A stretch of DNA of 64,000 bases from an uncultured Faecalibacterium sp. (GTDB lineage: Bacteria; Bacillota; Clostridia; Oscillospirales; Ruminococcaceae): contig CAKTCK010000006.1 in assembly GCA_934539245.1 (NCBI GenBank), positions 1-64,000 on the forward strand, read 5' to 3'. Positions within the stretch are counted from its first letter, which is position 1. The number at the start of each line of letters is the position of its first letter. Of this stretch, positions 6,649 through 15,104 are shown in pieces. The notes under the pieces are model-generated. The model searched no databases, was not told where the DNA came from, and saw nothing but the letters and a program-made list of their open reading frames with translations. The position numbers were made by a program, and so were the translations under genes.

Positions 6649-8016
6649 TTACTTGCTCTGTTTGCCCAGCCAGGTCCACAGATCCTCGCCGGTGATATCA
6701 TCCTTGCATTCCCGGTTGAAGAAGTACAGCCAGCTCCAGTGACCCATATACTGGTAGGGTTCACCATCAGTGCCTTTGTACAGACCGGTGGTATCATGAA
6801 CATCGGCAAAAATGCTGGTGTGCACCTTGGCATCCACCGCTTTCAAACGTGCCAATGTGGGCGCCTCAAAGACCGCCGGGTCCACAGTCGTGTCGTTCTC
6901 TGCATAGATGAACCACATGGGCAGTTCCTTCAGAGTTGCCAACTGCTCCTCGGTAATGCCGCTGTCCTTGTAGGCCTCGCAGATGGGGTAAGCCGCTGCA
7001 AAGTATCCGGGATACTGGATCGCCATGTTCACGGTCATATAACCACCGTTGGAGCAGCCGCCAATAAGGATGCGGTTCGTGTCGATCTGGGGATGCTCTG
7101 CCACAAAGGCATCAATGAGCTCTTTCAGGGTCTGGGTGTACACCGAGGGCACGCCCGGGTTGTTGCCCCAGTCCCCGGCCTCATTATATTGCAGCCAAAA
7201 CGTGGGGGTCTGGGGCAGCAGCACATAGGCAGCCCCGCCCATGGCCTGCTGGAACTCGTCACTGAGGAGCGCAGAGGCTTTGTTGCCCAGAAAAGCAATA
7301 GAAGGATCCTTGCCGCCCTCTCCCGCACCGTGGAGCCAGATGACCAGAGGCAGCTTCCGACCCTTAGGTGCGTAGTAGCCATACGTCAGCTCTTTGCCAT
7401 CGGTGCCGCGGAACACTCCATCGGTGACAAACTGCTTCATCTGAGGGATCAGGGCATCCTCGTGGTCCACTACCGGGTCAACAGTAGCGGTGACCTTCTG
7501 CCCAAAAATGGTAGCCAGAGCAGAGTTCTCCTTCATGTTGATCTCCAGCTCATAGGGCTTGCACCATGTATTCATGCCCACCAGAAAGTCGTAGCAGAAG
7601 GGACTGCCGGTGTTGGGGTCGCAGGACATTTCCAGACAGACATACTTGGAGGGGACCTCCAGCTTTTTACCGTTTTTAGAGCAGGTATAGGCCGCTGTTA
7701 CCGTGCGGGGCGCGCTGGCCACGATGTGGGGGCCGCCAAAGTTGCCCCAATCCATGGACTCCTTATGCTCCACCACCGAGGCGATATCTTCTGCCCGGAC
7801 GCTGCGAGGATCCAGTAAACGGTCGAAGGTAAGAATGGTCGCCTTGACGCCGGGGCCCCAATCGTAACCCTCCACCACAGCGGTCTGCGTGCAGGTAAGA
7901 GCCAACTCCGGCTCAAAACAAGCGCTGGCAGAGGTAGCGCCGCTTACCACTGCTGCACCCAGCATACCGGCAGCTGTGCCGGTGCGAAGAAACTGACGAC
8001 GAGAAATTTTGTTCAT
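6649..8016 (-). CDS. Tat-exported alpha/beta-hydrolase esterase (EstA/PHB-depolymerase type)
   Basis: A 455-residue secreted hydrolase. The start at 8016 places a twin-arginine signal at the N-terminus (KISRRQFLRTG followed by an Ala-rich hydrophobic stretch) and has AAAAGGAG in front; the longer in-frame start would bury the signal. Residues about 35-180 look like the Ig-like N-terminal domain of EstA esterases. The catalytic part has an oxyanion-type segment WLHGAGEGG, the nucleophile elbow GGCSNGGY (Ser of GxSxG), an acidic residue in AENDTTVDP and a late His (DVHDTTG or GHWSW). It probably cleaves an ester, perhaps a feruloyl or acetyl group on plant polysaccharides, outside the cell. The substrate is not determinable from sequence. 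The gene is monocistronic. Confidence 0.82.
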   Translation of the reverse strand: MNKISRRQFLRTGTAAGMLGAAVVSGATSASACFEPELALTCTQTAVVEGYDWGPGVKATILTFDRLLDPRSVRAEDIASVVEHKESMDWGNFGGPHIVASAPRTVTAAYTCSKNGKKLEVPSKYVCLEMSCDPNTGSPFCYDFLVGMNTWCKPYELEINMKENSALATIFGQKVTATVDPVVDHEDALIPQMKQFVTDGVFRGTDGKELTYGYYAPKGRKLPLVIWLHGAGEGGKDPSIAFLGNKASALLSDEFQQAMGGAAYVLLPQTPTFWLQYNEAGDWGNNPGVPSVYTQTLKELIDAFVAEHPQIDTNRILIGGCSNGGYMTVNMAIQYPGYFAAAYPICEAYKDSGITEEQLATLKELPMWFIYAENDTTVDPAVFEAPTLARLKAVDAKVHTSIFADVHDTTGLYKGTDGEPYQYMGHWSWLYFFNRECKDDITGEDLWTWLGKQSK

Positions 8017-8317
8017 GATAGTCTCCTTTTTTCGGTGTTCTTCCTGCCGCGGAGCCCGAAGCTCCATATTCTGATGCTAGGATAGCATATTCCAGAGAAA
8101 AATATCATTTTTTTCACAATCTGTCGTTTTCGCCGCACAATCTGCAAAAGTTTCAAAATAGTATCATTTTTTACTGTATAGATTGCACAATTCAGCCTTC
8201 CCTTCTATTGTGCAACATTCTATACCGTACTATCCGAAGGCGGGTGTGCATAACGTTCCTGTAAAAGCAAAAACCGGACGGCCCGCAGGCTGTCCGGTTT
8301 TGTGCTATCACAAGGTT
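8017..8317. other. Intergenic region with only terminator and upstream sequence
   Basis: The esterase ribosome site lies next to 8017, followed by AT-rich upstream DNA with no clear consensus promoter. The stretch 8100-8265 shows no ORF or repeat I can support. The left end of the next gene's terminator begins at 8269. Confidence 0.5.
8269..8301 (-). terminator. Terminator of the membrane protein gene at 8318
   Basis: AAAACCGGACGGC / GCTGTCCGGTTTT with a six-base loop; the T-run is read on the minus strand. Confidence 0.85.
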
Positions 8318-9334
8318 TTACTGATAATCGTGGTTGAGGAACATGGCCTTGATGACCACCACCTCGTCGTATTCCTCCTGCTCCACCTGCACGTCTGCGT
8401 TCAGGCTCTTCAGGCGTGCCTTCACCGCATCCAGTGCTTCCGGCACGGTGATGGCTTTCCCCTCTTCCACGGCGTCCATCATCCGCTTGAGCACGATGGG
8501 GTGGGCGTACCAGCTTGCCACCGGGAAAGCCCCGTGGGGGTAGTGCTTCACATACTCTGCCATGGCGGCTTCGGCCTTGTCTGCACGCTTCATGATGGCG
8601 TTGTTGTTATTGTGGGCGGTGGGCAGCATATTGTAGCTGGAAAACAGGAAGATGGCGGCAAAGCCGAACAGCGCAAAGTACACGCCGTAGCTGCCGGTGT
8701 GGCTGAACACGGAGTACAAGCCGTAGACCGCAGCTGCAATGCCCAGCACAAAGATAGCCAGCGCCACATAGCGGTACACCGGCTTGCTTTGCAGCTGCGC
8801 GCGCTTGCGGCGCTGGGCGGCGCTCAGCTCTGCGGAAAGCTCCGGCTTTGCGTCCAGATACTCCTTTGCCCGGCGCAGCAGGGTAAGGCTGTGCTCTGCC
8901 TCTGCGGAAAGCTCCGGCAGCTTGCGGGCGGCCTTTTCGGCGGCCTTTTTCTCCAGCGCCTGCTCTCCGGCAGCGCTCAGCAGATGCAGCTGCGGCTGCT
9001 CCTTGGCAAGCACCTCCAGCAGGGCGTCCACGTCCCGCTCGTCCTTGAAGTTGCACTGCTTCTGCTTGCCGCCGTCGTACTCCACCACAAGATAGGCCAT
9101 GGAGGCAAACACGCCCTTGCCGGAAAAGCCGCCGGAGCTCATAGCCACCCGCTTGAACACCCGGGTGATGCCGCTGTAAGGCAGATAATAGCGGCGGTCG
9201 ATGTAAAAGCTGTTCAGGTACAGCGCTTTTTTGCCCACGCCGCAGGGGCCGATCTTCCGGCAGGCTTTTTTGTCTGCCTCCAGCTCCTGCGGGTCAAGCT
9301 TTGCCATGCCCAGCTGTGCGGGTTTGAAAATCAT
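8318..9334 (-). CDS. Membrane protein of unknown function
   Basis: I do not recognise this 338-residue protein. Residues 1-110 are rich in beta-type sequence (YYLPYSGITRVFKRVAMSS, SMAYLVVEYDGGKQKQCNF) and could be a PH-like domain. Residues about 115-185 are a charged Ala/Glu/Lys-rich stretch likely to form a coiled coil. Two adjacent hydrophobic helices follow (VALAIFVLGIAAAVYGLYSV and VYFALFGFAAIFLFSSY), and the tail is soluble. Gene and terminator form an isolated unit between the esterase and cstA. No signal peptide is seen. Orthologues are probably limited to close relatives, but I cannot check that. Confidence 0.65.
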   Translation of the reverse strand: MIFKPAQLGMAKLDPQELEADKKACRKIGPCGVGKKALYLNSFYIDRRYYLPYSGITRVFKRVAMSSGGFSGKGVFASMAYLVVEYDGGKQKQCNFKDERDVDALLEVLAKEQPQLHLLSAAGEQALEKKAAEKAARKLPELSAEAEHSLTLLRRAKEYLDAKPELSAELSAAQRRKRAQLQSKPVYRYVALAIFVLGIAAAVYGLYSVFSHTGSYGVYFALFGFAAIFLFSSYNMLPTAHNNNNAIMKRADKAEAAMAEYVKHYPHGAFPVASWYAHPIVLKRMMDAVEEGKAITVPEALDAVKARLKSLNADVQVEQEEYDEVVVIKAMFLNHDYQ

Positions 9335-9412
9335 GGGTAGTTCCCTTCTTTGCTTTAAATTCTACGCCCCTATTTTCCCACGGGACGGGGGCAATTGCAA
9401 GCCCTGTTTTTT

Positions 9413-9456
9413 AAAAAACAGCGCCCGCCGCTGTACGGTCAGGCAGCGGCGGGCGC
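9413..9456 (-). terminator. Terminator of cstA
   Basis: 13-bp stem GCGCCCGCCGCTG / CAGCGGCGGGCGC, followed on the minus strand by TGTTTTTT. Confidence 0.88.
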
Positions 9457-9490
9457 AGGTTACTTACGGAAATATGGAGCCGTCAGTTCC

Positions 9491-10993
9491 TTATGCCTTG
9501 GAAGCAGAATGCTTCTTGGTAGCATGGAGGAACAGAGCCAGCATTGCGATGGCAAAGACGATGCCGATGGGGTAAGCAACGGCGGTGTTGTAAGCCACCA
9601 GCTTGCCGTCCGCATAGGTGTTGATCATCTTGCCCAGGCACTCGGGAGCCAGCACGAAGTAGGTGCAGGACACAGCGCTCATGAAGGTAGCAGGCACGGC
9701 GGTGATCCAGAAGTTCTTCTTCTCCTTGAACAGGTACATGGAAGCAGCCCACAGGACGATCATAGCCAGCGTCTGGTTGGTCCAGCTGAAGTAACGCCAG
9801 ATGACGGTGTAGTTGATGAAGCCCAGTGCGTTGCCGATGCCAAGGAAAGCACCAACGCCCAGCACGGGGACGCAGAGCTTCAGGCGGTTTGCGTAGCTGT
9901 CCTGATCGATCTTGAGCCAGTCGGACAGGGTCAGACGAGCGGAACGGAAGGCGGTATCACCAGAGGTGATGGGGCAGATAACGACACCGATCATAGCCAG
10001 TGCCACGCCAACCTTACCCATGGTCTTGAGGCAGACGTCGTAGATAGCGGCAGACTGACCGGCAGCCAGAGCCTCGGCCAGACCGACCATCTTGCCGTCG
10101 GTGATGGTGTACAGTGCGCAGCCGGCAGCAGCCCAGATCAGAGCGATGATGCCCTCGCTGACCATTGCACCGTAGAATACGAAGTGACCCTGCTTCTCAC
10201 TCTTCATGCAGCGAGCCATCAAAGGCGACTGGGTGGAGTGGAAACCGGAGATAGCACCACAGGCAACGGTGATGAACATGAAGCTCCAGATAGGAGTGTT
10301 GGAGGGGTGCATATTGCTGAAGTTTGCCCAGATCTCGGGGATGGTGTAGGCAGGGTTGGTGAAGATACCAAAGATAACGCCCACAGCCATGATGATCAGG
10401 CAGATGCCGAACACGGGGTAGATCTTACCGATGATGGCATCGATGGAGATAAAGGTTGCGATGAAGTAGTACACCAGAATGATGATCAGCCAGAACAGAG
10501 TGGTGGTCATCACACCGGACATACCGCCGTTCTTGCACAGGGTAACGATCAGGCCTGCGGGGCCGACTGCGAACACGGTACCGACCATGATCAGCAGCAC
10601 CACAGAGAACACACGCATGATGGTCTGCATCACAGGGCCCAGATAGCGGCCGGTGACCTCAGCGATGGAAGCGCCGTCGTTGCGCTCGCTCATCATGCCG
10701 GAGAAGTAGTCATGTACGCCGCCGGCAAAGATGGTGCCGAAGGTGATCCACAGGAACACCACGGGGCCCCACAGAGCACCCTGCAGTGCACCAAAGATGG
10801 GGCCCAGACCTGCAATGTTCAGCAGCTGAACGAGGAACAGCTTCCACTGGGGCATCACAACGTAGTCAACGCCATCGTTGATGCGCACAGCAGGAGTTTC
10901 GCGGTCGTCCGGTCCGAACGTGTTGTCCACGATCTTACCATAGACAAAGTAGCCGATGATAAGGAGCGCCAGACACAGTAAGAAACTAATCAT
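9491..10993 (-). CDS. cstA: Carbon starvation CstA family transporter
   Basis: A 500-residue polytopic membrane protein of the CstA family, which imports peptides or pyruvate. The start at 10993 is preceded by AAAAGGAGG and begins directly with the first membrane helix (MISFLLCLALLIIGYFVYGK). Family segments include NIAGLGPIFGALQGALWGP, the FAGGVHDYFSGMMSERNDG segment, and SGFHSTQSPLMARCM. About 13 helices can be counted. It is somewhat shorter than the 700-residue E. coli protein, as is usual for the Firmicute branch. It stands alone, with an inverted repeat TTAACAC/GTGTTAA about 80 bases upstream that may be an operator. Confidence 0.88.
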   Translation of the reverse strand: MISFLLCLALLIIGYFVYGKIVDNTFGPDDRETPAVRINDGVDYVVMPQWKLFLVQLLNIAGLGPIFGALQGALWGPVVFLWITFGTIFAGGVHDYFSGMMSERNDGASIAEVTGRYLGPVMQTIMRVFSVVLLIMVGTVFAVGPAGLIVTLCKNGGMSGVMTTTLFWLIIILVYYFIATFISIDAIIGKIYPVFGICLIIMAVGVIFGIFTNPAYTIPEIWANFSNMHPSNTPIWSFMFITVACGAISGFHSTQSPLMARCMKSEKQGHFVFYGAMVSEGIIALIWAAAGCALYTITDGKMVGLAEALAAGQSAAIYDVCLKTMGKVGVALAMIGVVICPITSGDTAFRSARLTLSDWLKIDQDSYANRLKLCVPVLGVGAFLGIGNALGFINYTVIWRYFSWTNQTLAMIVLWAASMYLFKEKKNFWITAVPATFMSAVSCTYFVLAPECLGKMINTYADGKLVAYNTAVAYPIGIVFAIAMLALFLHATKKHSASKA

Positions 10994-11070
10994 ACCAGAA
11001 ACCTCCTTTTGAATTTCAGCCGCCGGCAGCTTATGCCATACTGCGGCTATGACCAATCTCTGGCTTCATG

Positions 11071-11097
11071 TTAACACCTTTTTCATAATTGTGTTAA
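11071..11097. promoter_or_regulatory. Inverted repeat upstream of cstA
   Basis: TTAACAC (11071-11077) and GTGTTAA (11091-11097) form a perfect 7-bp inverted repeat with a 13-base spacer, two helical turns centre to centre. It is a possible regulator site; no promoter match close to consensus was found. Confidence 0.35.
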
Positions 11098-11330
11098 TAT
11101 TTTTTGGGTATAGTTCCCATATCAAAAAGTATATGGCTGCTTATTTTGTTTGTTTTTTAAAACTCTCGCTTTATAGCGATGCTGTGTTTAAATTCGTCAA
11201 GTGATTTCTCTCTGCTTTTCTCCCGGGAACGGTCAAAAGCGTCCCCGCCAAACTTTACGCCGTCTTTTTGTGCACTTTGCTTAATCGTTTACGATTTTCT
11301 CCCCAAAACGTGGGATTTGGGACGAAAAGC

Positions 11331-11650
11331 GCCCTCTCAGGCGCTCCCGCGCCAGATTCCCCCTTTTGTCACCTGCGGTGACATCTTCCCCCGGAGCGGG
11401 GGAAGTCTTTCCTCAAAGGGAGAGCCAAGCCGTAAGGCTTGTTGCTAAAGCTTTAGGAGCAATGAGAAAGCTTCCGGCAGCGCTCTTGTCTCTCCCTTTG
11501 GGAGAGGTGGCATCGCGCAGCGATGACGGAGAGGGCGCACGCCGTTAGACCTGTCGTTAAAGTTTTAGGTGTAATGAGAGAGTTTCCGGGTGCACCAGAG
11601 GCTCCCTCTTAGAGGGAGCTGGCAAAGCCGTCAGGCTTTGACTGAGGGAG
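11331..11650. repeat. Intergenic palindromic repeat, copy 2 (long composite)
   Basis: It opens with GCCCTCTCAGGCGCTCCCGC and closes with CTTTGACTGAGGGAG. Inside are a TTCCCCCGGAGCGGGGGAA hairpin, GGGAGAG/CTCTCCC arms, and the conserved core TTGCTAAAGCTTTAGGAGC followed by AATGAGAAAGCTTCCGGCAG. It sits in a 660-base gap with no gene, directly downstream of a LysR gene. About 170 bases at 11160-11330 before it hold nothing I can support. Confidence 0.85.
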
Positions 11651-11656
11651 TTCATT

Positions 11657-12592
11657 TTAAATCTTCTTCCATCCGCTGTCCTTGATGGTGGCATCCGCCT
11701 GCTTGTGCAGCAACTGCACAAACAGCTGCTCCTCCGGCTGCAAAGGCTCCCGCTCCGGGTACACCAGCACGTCCCGCATCTGCTGCTTCTGCGCCGGACA
11801 GCCGTGCAGCGCCAGATGGTACTGCTCCAGCGCGCGCTGCGGCATGGGGGACGACCACATATAGGCCGTGGGCAGGTTTTGCAGAATGGAGAACTGGCTG
11901 CACCGCTCGTACACATGGATGCGGCGGTTGGGGTTTGCCTGCCAGCGGGAAACGGTGCTCTCCTCCCCGGGCAGATGGGCGTCGCCGTGCAGCACCTCGA
12001 TGTAGTCGTTCAGCTCGTCAAGGTTCTGCACCTGCCGCCGCGCCAGCGGGCTGTCCTGACTGGTGAGCAGCAGGTAGGAAAACTCCATGATGGGCTCCTG
12101 CCGCAGACCGTGGCGCTGGCAGTAGCGCAGGTAGTAGTCCTCGTCCTCGGCGGCATAGCGCAGCAGCGCCATGTGGTAGCCCTGCCGCAGCACAAAGTCC
12201 AACGCTTCAATGGCACCGCTCTCCCGGATATGCACCCGCAGCTGTTCGCTGCGGGCAGCCTGCTGCAAAAAGTCCACCGCCGCATAGGAGGCGTAGGTGG
12301 CATGGGTCAGCACTACCCGCAGTTCGGCGCAGCTGCGCTGCTGGTGCGCCTCCTGCTCCAGCTCGTCCACCTGCTGCAGCACCCGCTGCGCCTGCCGGAT
12401 GAACCGCTTACCCTGCTCGGTAGGGATCATGCCAGTGGAGGAGCGCTCGAAAATGCGCAACCCGTATTCCTCTTCCAAGTTCTTCAGCGCCTTGCTGACA
12501 TTGGGCTGCGCCGCGTACAGCTGCTTTGCCGCCGCCGACACCGACCCCCATTTCATGATGGCTACCAGATATCGCAGTTCCGTAATATTCAT
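11657..12592 (-). CDS. LysR family transcriptional regulator
   Basis: A 311-residue LysR-type regulator. The start at 12592 follows GGAGGGG and begins the usual winged-helix segment (NITELRYLVAIMKWGSVSAA, AKQLYAAQPNVSKALKNLEE). The remaining 240 residues form the effector-binding domain. It is divergent from a small operon (12730-13493), separated by 137 bases. The effector is unknown. No terminator other than the inverted arms of repeat copy 2 follows it. Confidence 0.87.
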   Translation of the reverse strand: MNITELRYLVAIMKWGSVSAAAKQLYAAQPNVSKALKNLEEEYGLRIFERSSTGMIPTEQGKRFIRQAQRVLQQVDELEQEAHQQRSCAELRVVLTHATYASYAAVDFLQQAARSEQLRVHIRESGAIEALDFVLRQGYHMALLRYAAEDEDYYLRYCQRHGLRQEPIMEFSYLLLTSQDSPLARRQVQNLDELNDYIEVLHGDAHLPGEESTVSRWQANPNRRIHVYERCSQFSILQNLPTAYMWSSPMPQRALEQYHLALHGCPAQKQQMRDVLVYPEREPLQPEEQLFVQLLHKQADATIKDSGWKKI

Positions 12593-12670
12593 GAACCCCT
12601 CCGCGTTGTTTGCAGTCGTAACCGTATTGTAACAATTTCTCCGCGCCGCTGTCAAGCGGGGAACTCCCCC

Positions 12671-12700
12671 TTGCACCAAAGCCCCCGGGTGCTATATAAT
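12671..12700 (+). promoter_or_regulatory. Promoter of the small histidine-phosphatase operon
   Basis: TTGCAC (12671-12676) and TATAAT (12695-12700) with an 18-base spacer; AAAGGAGG follows before the first gene. Confidence 0.6.
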
Positions 12701-12729
12701 AAGGAAAAACACAAAGGAGGGGCTGTACC

Positions 12730-12942
12730 ATGCCGGAATACCGCGTGCTGCGCATTGACGAGCAGCTGTACGGCTGCGAGGAGCTGCCCGCCGGGCAGCC
12801 GGTGCTGTGCGATGTGACCCTGACCGATGCCGCCGGGGCTGTCCGCATTCTGCCCTACCCGGACAAGGAACTGACCCGTCTGGGCATCGACGAGGGAGAC
12901 ACCGTCTGTCTGCTGCCGGACGGCACTCTGCACAAGCTGTAA
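12730..12942 (+). CDS. Small hypothetical protein (70 aa)
   Basis: A 70-residue acidic protein without membrane segment or known motif. It looks like an all-beta fold (alternating hydrophobics in VLCDVTLTDAAGAVRILPYP). It has a very good ribosome site (AAAGGAGGGG) and a near-consensus promoter, and stops 11 bases before the histidine phosphatase gene, so the two are likely cotranscribed. I do not recognise the family. Confidence 0.7.
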   Translation: MPEYRVLRIDEQLYGCEELPAGQPVLCDVTLTDAAGAVRILPYPDKELTRLGIDEGDTVCLLPDGTLHKL

Positions 12943-12953
12943 GGAGTAATTTT

Positions 12954-13493
12954 ATGCATAATATCTATTTCACCCGCCACGGCGAGACGGTATGGAACGT
13001 GGAAAACAAGATCTGCGGCATGACCGACAGCCCGCTGACCGCCCGCGGGCAACAGCAGGCGCGGCAGCTGGGCGAGCTTGTCCGGGACAGCGGCCTGCAG
13101 ATCGACGAAATTCTGTACTCTCCCCTTTCCCGCGCCGCCGACACCGCAAAGGCCATTGCCGCCGCTACCGGTCTGCCCGCCCGCTGCGAGCCCCGTCTGC
13201 GGGAGCAGTGCTTTGGCAAGTACGAGGGCACGCCCCGGGACGGTGCGGAGTTCCGCCTTTCCAAGACCCACTTTGCCGACCGCTATGTGGGCGGCGAGAG
13301 CATGATGCAGCTGGCGCAGCGCATCTACAACCTGCTGGACGAATTGAAGGCCGACACCGGCAAGACCTACCTGCTGGTGGCGCACAACGGCATTGCCCGG
13401 GTGGTGCACTCCTATTTTTACGATATGACCAACGAGGAATACGCCGCTGCGGGCATCAAAAACTGCCAGCTGGTGGAATATACCTTTGAATAA
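12954..13493 (+). CDS. Histidine phosphatase family protein
   Basis: A 179-residue member of the phosphoglycerate-mutase-like histidine phosphatase superfamily. The catalytic motif FTRHGETVWN carries the phosphate-accepting His near residue 9. The acidic segment EQCFGKYEG and the second His in LLVAHNGIARVV complete the active site. The start at 12954 is set by AAGGAG five bases upstream; longer in-frame starts read through the preceding gene. Members of this size act on small phosphomonoesters (for example alpha-ribazole phosphate or sugar phosphates). The substrate is not predictable here. Confidence 0.88.
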   Translation: MHNIYFTRHGETVWNVENKICGMTDSPLTARGQQQARQLGELVRDSGLQIDEILYSPLSRAADTAKAIAAATGLPARCEPRLREQCFGKYEGTPRDGAEFRLSKTHFADRYVGGESMMQLAQRIYNLLDELKADTGKTYLLVAHNGIARVVHSYFYDMTNEEYAAAGIKNCQLVEYTFE

Positions 13494-13527
13494 GAAAAGC
13501 CGCCGGAGCCACGGCGGCTTTTCTTGT
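13492..13527. terminator. Bidirectional terminator between the phosphatase and MATE genes
   Basis: AAGAAAAGCCGCC / GGCGGCTTTTCTT with an eight-base loop, T-rich on both strands. It serves the convergent genes ending at 13493 and 13537. Confidence 0.85.
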
Positions 13528-13536
13528 TATAACGCG

Positions 13537-14886
13537 TCACCCATGACGGTAATGGAATGTCTGGTCTTTCGTCACGAACATATACACGGTCACTGCCAGC
13601 GTGGCAAGCTCGGCGGCGGTCACCGCCAGCCACACGCCGTCAAGACCCCAGAGGGCGGGCAGAAGGAGCAGCGCGGCCATCTGGAACAGAAACGTGCGCA
13701 GAAAGGAGATCAGGGCACTCGTCACGCCGTCGCCCAGCGCGGTGAAGAAAGAGGACGCATAGATGTTGAAGCCCTTGATGAGGAAGCACAGCGCATACAG
13801 CCGGAACGCGCGGCTGGTCAGCGCCAGCAGCTGGGCATCGTAGCCCACAAAGATGCGCGCCACATAGGGAATGATCACCATGGACGCCGCCGTCAAGGTC
13901 ACAGACACCACGGCGATGAGGCGCAGGCTCTTCTGGTAAAGGTTGTGCACCTCGGCGTGGTTGCGGGCACCGTAATGGAAGCTGACGATGGGTGCGCTGC
14001 CCACCGCATAGCCCACGAACACTGCCACGAACAGGAAAGCGGCATACATGATGACGCCGTAAGCCGCCACGCCGTCTTCCCCGATCAGCCGCAGCAGCTG
14101 GAAGTTATACAGGATATTGACCAGTGACATGGAAAGGCTTGTCATCAGTTCAGAAGAGCCGTTGATGCAGGCATCCCACAGCACGCGGCCGTAAAACTGT
14201 GTTCTGCACAGGTGCAGACAGCTGGTGTTGCTGTGGTCGATAAAATAAAACACCGGCAGCACGCCGCCCACCAGCTGGCTGATGAGGGTGGCAAGGGCAG
14301 CGCCCTCCACGCCCCAGTGCAGCATGCCCACCATTACCACGTCCAGCACCATGTTGGTACAGCCCGCACCTACGGTGAACCAGAAGCCCAGATGCGGCTT
14401 TTCGGCGGTGACAAAAAAGCTCTGGAACAGATTTTGCAAAGCGAAGCCCGGCAGCGCCAGCATCAGGATGCGCCCGTAGCGCACAGCGTAGTCCAGCAGC
14501 TCGCCCTTTGCGCCCAGCAGCACGGCGACCGGCCGCAGGGACAGGATGCCCAGCACGGACAGCACACCGGCCGAGATAAGCGCTGCCAGCATAAACATGG
14601 TAAAATAGCGGTCGGCTTTTTTCCGGTCGCCCTCGCCCAGCGTGATGCCCACGATGGCGCTGCCGCCGGTGCCCAGCATAAAGCCGACAGTGCCCAGCAT
14701 CTGCGGCAGCGGCATGATAAGGTTGATCGCCGCAAAGGCCGTTTTGCCCACAAAGTTCGAGACACACAGGCCGTCCACGATGCCGTAGATGGAGGTGAAC
14801 AGCATGGTGCCGATGCAGGGCAGCACGAACCGCAGCAGGCGGGAATAGTTGAAATGATCGGACAATTGGATGGTTTTCTTTGACAT
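13537..14886 (-). CDS. MATE family efflux transporter with structured RNA leader (MepA-like)
   Basis: A 449-residue MATE transporter with about twelve membrane helices. The N-terminal half starts FNYSRLLRFVLPCIGTMLFT and the second half LLWDACINGSSELMTSLSMS; the latter resembles the MepA subgroup of Clostridia. AAAAGGAGG precedes the ATG. Its 5' untranslated region is about 170 bases long, begins at a perfect promoter, and contains a strongly structured element ending in a T-run. This suggests control by a riboswitch; guanidine-IV riboswitches are known to precede mepA-type MATE genes. If so, the exported compound would be guanidine or a related cation. Confidence 0.88.
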   Translation of the reverse strand: MSKKTIQLSDHFNYSRLLRFVLPCIGTMLFTSIYGIVDGLCVSNFVGKTAFAAINLIMPLPQMLGTVGFMLGTGGSAIVGITLGEGDRKKADRYFTMFMLAALISAGVLSVLGILSLRPVAVLLGAKGELLDYAVRYGRILMLALPGFALQNLFQSFFVTAEKPHLGFWFTVGAGCTNMVLDVVMVGMLHWGVEGAALATLISQLVGGVLPVFYFIDHSNTSCLHLCRTQFYGRVLWDACINGSSELMTSLSMSLVNILYNFQLLRLIGEDGVAAYGVIMYAAFLFVAVFVGYAVGSAPIVSFHYGARNHAEVHNLYQKSLRLIAVVSVTLTAASMVIIPYVARIFVGYDAQLLALTSRAFRLYALCFLIKGFNIYASSFFTALGDGVTSALISFLRTFLFQMAALLLLPALWGLDGVWLAVTAAELATLAVTVYMFVTKDQTFHYRHG

Positions 14887-14916
14887 AGATCCTCCTTTTC
14901 CGAGATCTGTATATGC

Positions 14917-15022
14917 AAAAAGGCCGGATAAGAACCACCGCTCCGGTGCATCCCCTTTTCTGCTGCGGCACTACGGCGCCCACAGCCTCCGGGAAGCACG
15001 AACGATGACATCTTATCCGGCC
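14917..15022 (-). promoter_or_regulatory. Candidate riboswitch/attenuator, guanidine-IV (mepA motif) type
   Basis: In the minus-strand transcript an 11-bp stem GGCCGGATAAG / CTTATCCGGCC (15012-15022 with 14922-14932) is followed by five T, a built-in terminator. Inside, CTGTGG.C / G.CCGCAG and CACCG/CGGTG form hairpins. GTGCTTCCC can pair with GGGATGCAC, competing with the CACCG hairpin. The conserved-looking segment ATGTCATCGTTC lies next to the 5' stem. Structure, strong promoter and MATE gene fit the guanidine-IV class; the class assignment comes from memory of the motif and its context, not from a covariance search. Confidence 0.6.
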
Positions 15023-15062
15023 CTTCAATTACGTTGAAACAGCCCTCCGATGAGCGAAAAAC

Positions 15063-15091
15063 AGTATAACAAAGTTTATTTTTTATGTCAA
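15063..15091 (-). promoter_or_regulatory. Consensus promoter of the riboswitch-MATE transcript
   Basis: TTGACA (15086-15091) and TATACT (15063-15068) on the minus strand with a 17-base spacer. Confidence 0.8.
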
Positions 15092-15104
15092 GCTCCGTTT
15101 TGCA

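Noticed and set aside
9395..10981. A 528-codon plus-strand frame opposite cstA
   Set aside because: Antisense shadow of a transporter with clear family motifs; product rich in Asp/His/Gln without recognisable domain.
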